DNA of 64,000 nt from Euphorbia lathyris. Taxonomy: Eukaryota; Streptophyta; Magnoliopsida; Malpighiales; Euphorbiaceae. The notes below the pieces were generated by a model. It did no database searches. It had not been told where the DNA came from and saw nothing but the letters and a program-made list of their open reading frames with translations. This document shows positions 31,513 through 41,665 of the stretch, piece by piece. Both the position numbers and the translations under genes were made by a program. Within the stretch, counting starts at the first letter, position 1. Each line of letters starts with the position of its first letter. Where the stretch lies: positions 89,165,501 to 89,229,500 of the forward strand of contig NC_088915.1 in NCBI RefSeq assembly GCF_963576675.1. Reading direction: 5' to 3'.

Positions 31513-33330
31513 ATGCCTCCTAGGAAGAACACGGGGAAAGATCCCATCCCATCGGACTCCGAAGAGAGTCAAAATCAGAACCGGGATCAGAGCAAGGAAC
31601 CCGGCATGCCTGAAGGTTATGCGGCGGAAACCGTGAACAATAGCGGAGGTGCGAACCAACAACCACCTCAAGGCCCACCCATATTCGACATGGCACCATT
31701 TTTAGCAAAACTAGAGAATCAGATCAACCAATTTCTACATGGATTTTCGCAATCCATGAAAGAAAGTTATGAGGATATGTGCAAGGCAATGCAAGCCAAC
31801 AACGAGGCGGTGAACAATTCCAACAAGGGACCGGCTCTCGAGGAAAGGATTATTGATTTAACCGGAGAGATCACCAAAATCCCGGAAAAGTGCGCCGAGC
31901 TGTTCACACAAAGGTCGACATCTCAAGGACCGGTGGACGGTGGGAAGAAAACACCGACATCAGGAGCTGGGGAAAGGTATACCCCGCCACCAGCTCGAGA
32001 AGAGAATCTCAGGTTCAATGAGCGCGGTGACAGGATCAGCCCAGAACCTATTCAAGTCCCGCCACCTCAACAACAGTTTAGATCTCATACCGGACCTAGT
32101 AACCATGCCGAACATTACGAGGAAAGCTATGCTCGTAATGTGGTGGGCAATGTGAGACAAACCAACTTTCACCCACAACGGACGACGCATACACGCATGG
32201 AGCCCACCAACAACTTGGGAGAGGCCCAACGCATAAGAAACATCGTCCAAGAGATCTATGGGCCAGCCGTGAGAGAAGTATACCGACCCGAGTTCCAGAA
32301 ACCCTATCCACAACACTATGATCAGCTATATCCTTTACCCCACAATTTTAGAGTACCCGATTTCACTTTATTTTCAGGGGAAGAAGGGCAATCCACTGTG
32401 GAGCACGTGGCACGCTTCACCTTTCAGTGCAGCGGTTTGAGCATGGACACAAACTTCGACATGTTACGCTTGCGGCTATTCCCAGGTTCACTAACGGGAC
32501 CAGCTTTCTCTTGGTACACCACCTTACCATCCGGATCCATCCATGGATGGGAACAAATGGAAAGACTGTTCCACAACCAGTTCTATCGAACGGAACCTGA
32601 GATCTATGTTGCGGAGCTGTCCCGAATGACGCAACGACATGGAGAACCGGTTGAAAATTTTATCGACCGATTCAAAAAGATGCGACATCGTTGTCGAATC
32701 AACATCCCCAAGGTCGAGTTCGTGAAGATTGCCCAACGTGGGTTGGAATTCGAAAACCAGAAGAAATTTCAGGGGATAGATTTCCGCGACTACTACAAGT
32801 TGGTGGCCAAGGTTTTAGAGTACGAGGAGTTGATGAGGGAAGATCATCGACGCAAGAAGAACTCTGTAGGAAGCTACCAAGGGGATGTACAAACGCATGA
32901 GGTAGCCATTGCCGACTTAACGAACACCGGATCTCGAACATGTCCCGTGTTGGTAAAGAATCCCAAAGCACCAGAGGTAGTTAAAAGGATCCCAACCACC
33001 CAATATGCGTTCGACGTCTCGAAGACGGAAGAGATCTTCGACTACCTGCTAAAGGAGCAGTTCATCACATTGCCTCCTAGACATGTGATCCCATCCAAAG
33101 AAGAAATACACGGACGAAACTACTGTAAGTATCACGACAACTGGAGCCACAACACTCAAGCATGTTTTGGTTTTAGAAACGCCGTGCAGGTTAGGATTAA
33201 CCGCGGGATACTCCAATTCTCGGAAAAGAAGGAAAGCATGCTGATCGACGAGGACCCATTCCCAGTAGCCAATATGATCAATGCCACTTCACTAGTGTGT
33301 GGGGGGGGGCAAAGGAAAGCAACAGGGTGA
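31513..33330 (+). CDS. Tat element gag
   Basis: A continuous frame of 605 codons starts MPPRKNTGKDPIPSD. The first 270 residues are Pro/Gln/Asn-rich. The retrotransposon gag core follows (FSGEEGQSTVEHVARFTFQC, GSLTGPAFSWYTTLP, WEQMERLFHNQFYR, PVENFIDRFKKMRHRC), then a Cys/His cluster CKYHDNWSHNTQAC near residues 536-549. The frame leaves the protease frame at a run of nine G's (33301-33309), a likely slippage or mutation point. After it the frame adds only a few residues before a stop. Gag packages element RNA in cytoplasmic particles. Confidence 0.85.
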   Translation: MPPRKNTGKDPIPSDSEESQNQNRDQSKEPGMPEGYAAETVNNSGGANQQPPQGPPIFDMAPFLAKLENQINQFLHGFSQSMKESYEDMCKAMQANNEAVNNSNKGPALEERIIDLTGEITKIPEKCAELFTQRSTSQGPVDGGKKTPTSGAGERYTPPPAREENLRFNERGDRISPEPIQVPPPQQQFRSHTGPSNHAEHYEESYARNVVGNVRQTNFHPQRTTHTRMEPTNNLGEAQRIRNIVQEIYGPAVREVYRPEFQKPYPQHYDQLYPLPHNFRVPDFTLFSGEEGQSTVEHVARFTFQCSGLSMDTNFDMLRLRLFPGSLTGPAFSWYTTLPSGSIHGWEQMERLFHNQFYRTEPEIYVAELSRMTQRHGEPVENFIDRFKKMRHRCRINIPKVEFVKIAQRGLEFENQKKFQGIDFRDYYKLVAKVLEYEELMREDHRRKKNSVGSYQGDVQTHEVAIADLTNTGSRTCPVLVKNPKAPEVVKRIPTTQYAFDVSKTEEIFDYLLKEQFITLPPRHVIPSKEEIHGRNYCKYHDNWSHNTQACFGFRNAVQVRINRGILQFSEKKESMLIDEDPFPVANMINATSLVCGGGQRKATG

Positions 33331-34420
33331 CATGAGAACCCGACAGATATGGGCACCAAAAGCGACGCCATCAAAGTTGGAGGAAAGCTCAAGACAATCA
33401 CAGAATACAAAGATAAGAGACGTGCAACAACAACGGCCACATTTCGTGACACCCTTGAGCACGTCACCCCTCAATCAATGGCAATTGAATAGCCACAAGA
33501 AATTCCCAAGGCCTCTCTCCAGGAATGCAAAGAGAAGATTAAGGAAGCGAGAGGCAGAAAAGAGAAATAGTCAAAAGGAGTCATCCAGCGTCAACTCCAA
33601 CGATGCGAAAAGAGGAGGGAAAAACTAAGAGAAGAACCTCCAGATCCGGGTTGGAGATTTCATCATACGAATAGATTGTGCAGCTACCTCTTTAATCTTA
33701 CCTTCGGATTTTAGAAGCGAAGACATCAAGAAAGAATTCCCCAAGCCTGAGTACAAGGAGCAAGAAGACGCAGCACCGAAGGCATCAGGTGAAAAGGGCA
33801 CGAAGAGGGTTTACTTTGACAAGCCCACTCCAAGGATGACTCGCCATATCCAACCTCTATACGTCAAGGCTCATGTAGATGGCAAACCAATCTCCAGAGT
33901 GCTCATCGACAATGGATCAACCGTTAACATCATGCCTATGAAGATGGTCCTAGCCTTAGGGAAATCAGAAGAAGATATAATCTCATCAGAGGTGTCAGTT
34001 TCAGCCTTCACGGGAGAAATTGCAAAGACATACGGCGTCCTACCATTGGAACTCACTGTTGGCTCTCACACCGCAATGGCCGCTTTCTTCGTGGTAAATT
34101 TAATTGCGAGCTATCAGGCACTGTTAGAGAGAGATTGGATTCACTCCAACTCATGCATCCCTTCGTCTTTGCACCAACTTTTTCTGTTCTGGAAGGGAGA
34201 CGAGGTGGAAGTCATTCGGGCAAACGAGAAACCATTAGAAACCTACTCAGATGTGGTCGAGGCTAGACTCTACGAGGAATCTGTAGGCCCAATCCGAGTG
34301 GGATCCAATTACAAAGAGCAATCATGTGGTGAGGAGATTAAGAATATCCTAAAGCCAACGGCAATCGTGCCCCGTCGAAGGCCATTCCGTGATGAACCGA
34401 TAATTGAAGAGATTCCATGA
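33311..34420 (+). pseudogene. Tat element protease region
   Basis: The frame downstream of the G run continues with basic, Arg/Lys-rich sequence, a TAA at 33626-33628, then an aspartic protease-like domain: YVKAHVDGKPISRVLIDNGSTVNIMP (about 33857-33935), with DNGST where DTGSS is more usual, and a later YQALLERDWIH segment. It stops at 34418-34420 (TGA), and the pol frame begins nearby in another frame, so a frameshift lies between them. Confidence 0.75.
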
Positions 34421-37400
34421 TTAAGACAACATCCGGAAAAGAAGCGGTGGCGTCAACCGCTATATCAAAACTGAATGCACAATAACTAGCGGAGAAACTA
34501 TACCAGGAGGACGACATGAGGGTCTCAGAAATCGAAGCACCCAAAGGAATAGCAGAACTAGATCCTCAAGGAGAAGAAATCCAATTACAAGATCTGAAAA
34601 GGGTGAACCCGAAGTTAGAAGATGAAGGTTCTATGGCAGTCGACCCTCTAGACGAAGTGAACCTAGGGACAGAAGAGGAACCTCAGGTTACGTTCATCAG
34701 TAGCTTACTACGCACAACGTTAAAGGAAGCCATCATCATTTTGCTTCGGGAGATCAAAGACTGTTTCGCTTGAAATTATGACGAAATGCCCGGGTTGAGC
34801 AAAGACGTAGTGGAACATAGATTGCCAATCAAACCGGAGTTCAAACCCTTCAAACAACCAACAAGAAGGATGAGCAAAGAGGTTGAAGGCAAGGTGAAGG
34901 AAGAAATAGAAAAGTTGTTCAAGGCTAAATTCATCAGACAAGCAAAGTACGCGGTATGGCTATCTAACGTCGTGCCTGTAGTAAAAAAGAACGGTAAATT
35001 ACGCGTATGCGTAGATTTCCGCGATCTAAATCTAGCTACGCCAAAAGACATCTATGTGATGCCTATTGCCGATATGCTAGTAGATGCTGTGTCTAAAAAT
35101 GAATTAATATCTCTTTGCGATTGCTATGCGGGATATAACCAAATCCCCATTGCCGAAGAAGACAATGCAAAAACGGCATTTTGATGCCCGGGGTCAATTG
35201 GTACGTTCGATTGGGTCGTCATGCCATTCGGTTTGAAAAATGCCGGTGCCACATACTAAAGAGCAATGAATGCCATCTTTCACGATTTACTCGGCACCTC
35301 CATGGAAGTATACGTAGACGACATCATTGTCAAATCCAAGCGAGAGGCAGAACACGTCGGCCATTTGAGGAAGATCTTCGAGCGGATGCGTAAGTACAAT
35401 TTGAAACTCAATCCTCTAAAGTGCACCTTCGGGGTCAAAGCAGGGAACTTTCTCGGATTCTTGGTCCATCAAAGAGGAATCGAGATCGACGACAATAAGG
35501 CGAAAGCAATCAAAGAAGCACAACCTCCGAAGAACAAGAAGGAGTTGCAGCGGTTCTTGGGCCAAGTAAACTACCTGAGACGATTCATATCAAACTTGGC
35601 TGGAAAATCCAGAGCATTCTCAGATCTGTTAAGACTCAAAGACGAAGAAAGCTTCAAGTGGAACGATAAGCATCAAGCGGCGTTCGAAGAGATCAAAACT
35701 TACTTGAGCAACCCACCTGTGTTGATGCCACCAAGGGAGGGTACTCCACTCAAGCTCTATATATCAGCAACCGACGAGTCAATTGGGTGCTTGCTTGCCC
35801 AAGACAATGCAAACCATCATGAACAAGCCATCTACTATCTAAGTCGAACATTGCTATCGGCAGAGACGAGGTACAACCCAGTCGAGAAGACGTGCTTAGC
35901 CCTCTATTTTGCGTGCACGAAGTTGAGGCATTACTTGCTCAAAGCGAGAGTTTATATGATTGCTAGCACCGACTTGATCAAATACATGCTAAACCAGCCT
36001 ATCCTCTCTGGAAGAATAGGAAAATGGTCACTAGCATTGGCCGAGTTCACTTTGGTGTATCTCCCGCAATCCTCGATAAAAGGGAAAGCAATTGCAGATT
36101 TTGTGGCCGACCACCCAACCAACTTTCAATATCCCGAAGAAGCAGAACTGCCAATTTATCTGATGCACAAAGAACCGTGGCAGTTGAAGTTCGATGGTTC
36201 AAGCACAGACAGTTCCAACGGAACAGGAGTGATCATCACAGCCCCATCCGGGACTAAGACAATATTAGCGGTAAACTTGGATTTTGAATGCACGAACAAC
36301 CAGGCTGAGTATGAAGCTCTAATCATCGGCTTAGAAATCTTGATAGACCTAGGAGTGAAAGAGGTCAAGGTTTTCGGTGATTCACAATTGGTTATCCGGC
36401 ACCCAACAGGAGAATATAAATGCTCAAGTTTATCTTTGCTACCTTATTTCGCGTTTGCAATTCAACTTCTGGAAATGTTTGATGAGGTCAGTTTGGAGCA
36501 TATCCCAAGAAATGACAACTGGGAAGCTGACGAGTTAGCCCAAATCGCTTCTGGAATGAAAATCTCCAAAGATACAACATACAAAGTCGTTATCATCAGA
36601 AGATAGGGCCATCCTTCCGTGGTGGATAGAGGCGTCCAGTTTGAATCGTTCGACATCGATATTAACTTAGCTCAAGATTGGAGGAAACCATTCATCGATT
36701 ACCTCAATGATCCTTCCAAAAAAGTAAAATATTCATTGAGCATTCAATCTCGAAATTACATGTTGATGGCAGGTGATTTGTACCGTAAGAGCTACGACGG
36801 AATGCTATTCAAATGTCTCGGCTTCCCAAAAGTAATGGAAGTCATGAAGCAAGTCCATGCAGGCATATGCGGAGCTCACTAGTCCGGAAGGAGAATGCGG
36901 TGGCTTATCAATCGCCATGGGTACTTCTGGCCAACGATCCTACGTGATTGCATCACATATGCGAAGGGTTGCAAGAAGTGTCAACTGTATGGCCAAATCC
37001 AACGAGTCCCTTCAGAAGAATTATACTCAGTGGTGAAGCCGTGGCCTTTTAGAGGATGGGCTATTGATCTAATAGGGAAAATATTCCCAGCTTCATCAAA
37101 AGGTCATTGTTTCATCATAGTTGCCACAGATTACTTTTCCAAGTGGGTAGAAGCAGCACCAATGAAGCAAGTCGGCCAAACACAAGTGATCCAATTCATC
37201 AAAGAGAACTTGATTCATAGATTCGGAATCCCAGAATCCATTACCACGGATCAAGGGACCATGTTCACAGGCGAAGATATGAACGAGTTCGTAGAAGAGT
37301 ACGGGATTAAGTTGATTCATTCCACCCCATTTTATGCACAAACGAATGGTCAAGCTGAGGCGTCCAACAAGATCCTGATCCAAATCTTGGAGAAGATGCT

Positions 37401-38019
37401 AGAAGACAATCCTAAGGAGTGGCATAAAGTTCTGTCAGAAACACTCTGGGCCATGCGAACGTCTAAGACACGAGCGACCGAAGTGAGTCCATTTTTCCTA
37501 ACATTTGGTCATGATGCAGTAATACCATTAGAAGTCATCGTGCCTTCATTGCGAGTAATGCGTCAGAATGACTTGGAGCCAGACAATTATGTACAAGCCA
37601 TGACCATGGAACTAGAAGATTTGGACTACGAAAGGCAGAAAGCGCTCGATTGCATGATGATCCAAAAGAAGAAAGTGGAAGACGTGTACAACAAGAAAGT
37701 CAAAAAGAAAAGCTTCAGAGAAGGCGAGCTAGTGTGGAAGCTAATCCTACCAATCGGGACGAAGGACCGTGAGCTTGGAAAGTGGTCACCTAACTGGGAA
37801 GGACCATTTCAAATCCACAAGGTGCTTCCAGGGAACGCGTATTGGTTGAAGAGCTTGGGCGGAGAACCACACAGGAGATACATTAACGGCAAATACTGGA
37901 AGAAATATTTCCAAAGTATGTGGGACATAATTAATGTAGCAGCCAGCCCGCGAGACATAGAAGAGGTTCAACTACGCACGGTGCACACCACAGACGCCAC
38001 ACGTAAAATGCATCAATAA
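34417..38019 (+). pseudogene. Tat element pol: RT, RNase H, second RNase H, integrase
   Basis: One uninterrupted reading register with six in-frame stops and no frameshift. RT: KEEIEKLFKAKFIRQ, KLRVCVDFRDLNLATPKD, VVMPFGLKNAGATY and catalytic YVDD near 35308. RNase H follows (FKWNDKHQAAFEEIK). The second RNase H begins PWQLKFDGSSTDSSNGTGV (about 36177) with NNQAEYEALI and GDSQLV. The integrase finger is around 36860-36990 (GICGAH, CKKCQLYG), the core ATDYFSKWVEAAPM, TTDQGTMF and QTNGQAEASNK (catalytic Glu), then a C-terminal domain with YWKKYF. Stops: TAA near 34483, TGA 34771-34773, TGA 35182-35184, TAA near 35257, TAG 36604-36606 and TAG 36880-36882. Most sit where relatives carry Gln, Arg or Trp. 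Non-functional. Confidence 0.9.
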
Positions 38020-38040
38020 GGCATTTCAGGTTCAGGAGCA

Positions 38041-38290
38041 CCAACATGCATGGCGTGTTTGACAATACGCAGGGCGTGCATTCTCACACGCAGGGCGCTC
38101 CCCCTATACGCAGGGTGTGTACTAGACGTGCATAGAAGATATACTACAGGAGCACGAACACGCGGGGCGTACCTCCCTACGCGAAGCTTAACACAAGAGA
38201 CGCCACGCGTAAAACGCATCAATAAGACGCTTCAGGGTCAGGAGCACAAATACGCGGGGCGTAATCAGGTACACGCAGGGCGTATGCGCT
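38041..38290. repeat. Second dyad array between integrase and the antisense gene
   Basis: About eight more copies of the YACGC-N3-GCGTR dyad, for example TACGCAGGGCGTG, CACGCGGGGCGTA and CACGCAGGGCGTA. A block around 'gacgccacgcgtaaaacgca' occurs here and, in related form, at about 37993 and in the LTR U3 (about 8345), so the array seems copied from the U3 or the reverse. It lies roughly 250 bp beyond the 3' end of the antisense gene. Confidence 0.78.
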
Positions 38291-38531
38291 AATTTTTCTG
38301 GGCATTTACAATTTTTCTGGGCATTTATATATTGTCTTTGCAAAGTGCTATAAATGTTCATCAATAAAAGAATAAGTGTGCCATGGCCAAAAATAGATGA
38401 CTTAGCAAATGTTCAAACGGCCATCAACTCACAAAACAATGTCCATTTGTGCTACACAAATAAATAAATGAAAGAATGAACGTACAAACTCAAAACAAAG
38501 ATGAAAAGTACGGGCAACCCGTGAACGTACC

Positions 38532-41044
38532 TCACGGAAACAAACAAAAATAAGGCTTTGGGTATTTCGCCCAAGATTCACAAAGTTTGGAGGCAGCCTC
38601 TTTGTGTTGCTCGCTCTGTCGGTGCCATGCCAACATCTCATCAAAATGATTGGCCAATCGATCTTTCTCACGGCCTAACTCTTCCTCCATCCACGGGAAA
38701 CAAGCCCTAAACCCGGAGCTAGCTCTAACCATATCTTCTTTAAACACTCGAGCTTCAGCCACCTCCTTCTCCAATGCCGCAAGCTGCTCCTCTACAGCTG
38801 CAATTTTGGCCAATCGTTGCCTATCCGCTTTTTCAGCATCAACCAGAGCTTTAAACTTCGTGCTGTAGGCCTCTAACTCTGCCATATTTTATCTAACTCG
38901 AGCTGCGAGACCTGCTGCCACGTTTTTCTCAGTAATATAAGACTGATAGCAAAATAATATGTGGTTCTTGGCGGATTTCAACGGCTCAGTCTTGAAGGGA
39001 TGAACACACACACCCATCATAAGGTCAAAATCAATCATAGCTCTTTCAACACGGGTCGGAGTCCAAGAGTCAAGAGGAGAGGCGACAAGCTTACTGAGAT
39101 TGGCACGAGCATCACTCAAAGAATCATCACTAGGCAAGGATGAGTCAGCTACAGCGTTAGGCGGTCCTTTCAAAAACGAAAAATCCAAACCAGCAAAAGG
39201 ATTATCAGCCTTAAGACCGACAGGAACTAATGGAGGACGCACTAGAGCTGATTCCTGCCACATTCACAAATGACAATTCAATCAAACAATATGACTCAAG
39301 CATCCCAAACATAGTTCATAAAGTAACGGAGTCACAAATCATACAAACCTGAGACAATGGTGCGGCAATCAATCGGTTTAAAGAAGATGCAGAAGGAAGA
39401 TGGGTTCGTGCTGGAAGTTTCAATGGAGTCATGTCCACCTCGGCCGAGCTATCATCAAGAGACAGAGTTCTAATCGAAGAAGTCACGTTCCAACGTGCCC
39501 CTAGTTGATCCAGCGCTCCATCCTTAAAACCAAAGTATAGGGCTTCGTCAGAATCAATTCTCTCTCCTGGTCTCACAGAAGGGCCTGTCGTAGTAGGTAC
39601 CTGCCCTCCCCCATCCAACATGATTGCTTTGCTTTTGCCTTTGCCCGTTTCGTTTATCTCAAGAGCATTCGGGACCAGAAGAGTCAGATTGTTATCCTTT
39701 CCCGAGCTACCGCTCGAATCTAAAAAAAAAATGAAAAAAATGTATATATATATAAAATGTACTTACAAAACAAAATAAAAAGAGCTTACCAACGGGCGGA
39801 ACACACTGCTGAAAAACGGTATCCCACCAAGCATCAAACGAAGGTCGATCTGATCCAAGCAGAAGTGGTCCCTGATCATATCCCGCATCCAGAACCGCAG
39901 CGGCTATATCTTCGTCACTAGCTCCATACCACTGAGAAGAGGTAGGAAAAGGGAGTGGCCCTGGAATAGCTTGGAAAAATCCTAATTGACGTGCCCAAAG
40001 ACAAGGTGCATATAAAGTCAGACCAGGATTTGATGATCTCGAGGTTCTAGTTCGGTTCACCCCGTGGTGTAACCGACGTGTTGCACACACCGTCATCCAC
40101 CATTCAGTACCTTCATGGGGGGCAGCAGACAAGTAAGAAAGCGCCCAGGATGGTAGACATGAATTACTCTTATTCCAAAAGAGAAACAGCTCATTGTGAG
40201 GGGATGGCACTAAAGTACGAAGAAATCTCACAACCACACCAACGGCCAAACTCGAAGAGCTGTAGCAAAGGTCTACACCAAGATGATCTGAAACCCCCAC
40301 TGATGAAACAGTAGCCAAATGAGGGAAGTAGATAAAAACCCACAGTTGTAACAACCACAAGCCACCCCGAGGTTTTACAAATGGTCTGCCCTCAACCGTA
40401 AGAGCTAGACAGTGGAAGGTTGAAGCTAACAACATGGTGCCAAGAGCTAAACGACGGCCTGAAGCCAAAGCCTTAGCAATAATCAATATTTCAGCGGTAG
40501 GCCTAAGACCCAACGGCTCAAAAATGTAATTGCTAAGCATCATCCACAGGAAATGCACATGATCCTCATCATCCAACTCCGCCTTATCCAATTTCTTCTT
40601 AATTATTTGGACATACGTCCCAGCCTCTTTAGATAAGATGGCTTGCACTCCAGGGAATGCGTGTGTATCTACACAACTTGGGACTTCCTCTCCAATAATA
40701 GGCAACCCCGTCAAAGCAACCACATCATGCAAAGTGATAGACATAGGAGCCAGCGGGAGAATCAATGAGTTGCATGTCGGTGACCAATAATTCAAAACTC
40801 CTTCAAGCACATTCACACAAGGAGTAATTTCATGACGAGTCAAACGAACAAAATCCCTGATGCCAACCTGGTCCCAAACACTTGCATACCTCAATTCTAA
40901 ACGATCTACAAGGTCATTCCACCCGGTGTAACAACGAGGGAATACCAAACCTTTCTTATTCGCGGGGAATTGATAAGTTTCCCTATGAAGGGCTAATTCG
41001 GTAGTGCTACTCATGGGATAAGGGGGCAAAGGCGAGTTATTCAT
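38532..41044 (-). pseudogene. Spliced antisense gene of the Tat element: plant mobile domain (PMD) protein with coiled coil
   Basis: Three exons on the minus strand: 41044-39790, 39719-39349 and 39254-38532. Donors are G|GTAAGC and CAG|GTTTG; acceptors are TTTTTTTTTTAG and GTGGCAG; phases 1 and 0 match exactly. Exon 1 starts MNNSPLPPYPMSS and encodes a PMD (aminotransferase-like plant mobile domain): DFVRLTRHEI, ITLHDVVALTGLPIIGEEV, HFLWMMLSNYIF, ALASGRRLALGTMLLA, LWLLQLWVFIYFPHL. Exon 2 is a linker rich in Ser, Gly and Lys. Exon 3 ends in a long coiled coil (EEQLAALEKEVAEARV). One TAA at 38889-38891 lies just before the coiled coil. An acceptor-like TTTCAG at 41075 hints at a spliced 5' leader. 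PMD proteins include host MAIN/MAIL1, nuclear proteins that act in silencing and genome stability. The role of element-borne copies is unknown. Confidence 0.8.
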
Positions 41045-41074
41045 AGCAACAGGGCTAATAGTAAAGACACTGTC

Positions 41075-41651
41075 CTGAAATTGGAAGTACAGACACAATC
41101 AATCAAAGCCTATGGATGCTACCTTCAAATACATGATCATGAAATTACAAAAATTACCTCCTGCAAGCCAAGGGTTATGCCTAGGCGAGAATCAGCGCGA
41201 ATGGTGTCAGAATATGAGTTCGCAGCTGTGACAAACAGATGCAAAATTTCAGCAATACAATACAATTCCATCCCCACGTAATAGCTCTAAAATTCTTATG
41301 TTTTATTCCAATTCAATTTATTTTCTCATAAAATGTGATTCTACACACACAAAAGCAAAAGAAAAATCAAAAGGAAAGAAAATAAAGAAGAAAAATAGAT
41401 TGCATACCCATGCTTGAGAGACTGAGAGCTTGATTCTGAGTGTTCTTGAGCTTGGGGAAAAGAAAATGGCAGAAACAAAAGTATCAAAAAGAAAGAAGAG
41501 TTGTAGATTGATTAAGATAGACAGTTCCAAGGAATTCAAATTCTAAAAATCCTGCAGGATTCTTTTGTCTATTATCTTAAAAAAGAAAAAAGTATTTAAT
41601 AAAACTTCTTTTGTACATAAATTTTATTATTACTAATTCATTTATGCACAA
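41075..41651. other. Upstream region of the antisense PMD gene
   Basis: No gene. The minus strand is CT-rich (41330-41470) with possible splice signals for a leader intron. It presumably holds the antisense promoter between the PMD gene and the LTR. AT-rich words such as ttttattaaatac (about 41590) are weak TATA candidates. Confidence 0.4.
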
Positions 41652-41665
41652 AAGAGGGGGGCAAT
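41652..41665 (+). other. Tat element polypurine tract
   Basis: aagaggggggcaat directly precedes TGTTGG of the 3' LTR. A purine run in this position primes plus-strand synthesis. Confidence 0.88.

Noticed and set aside
31960..32316. Minus-strand frame of 118 codons opposite gag
   Set aside because: A shadow of the gag reading frame with no domain similarity.
20339..38019. Endogenous pararetrovirus
   Set aside because: Each reverse transcriptase is accompanied by integrase and flanking LTRs with target duplications; no movement protein or coat motif of that group was seen.
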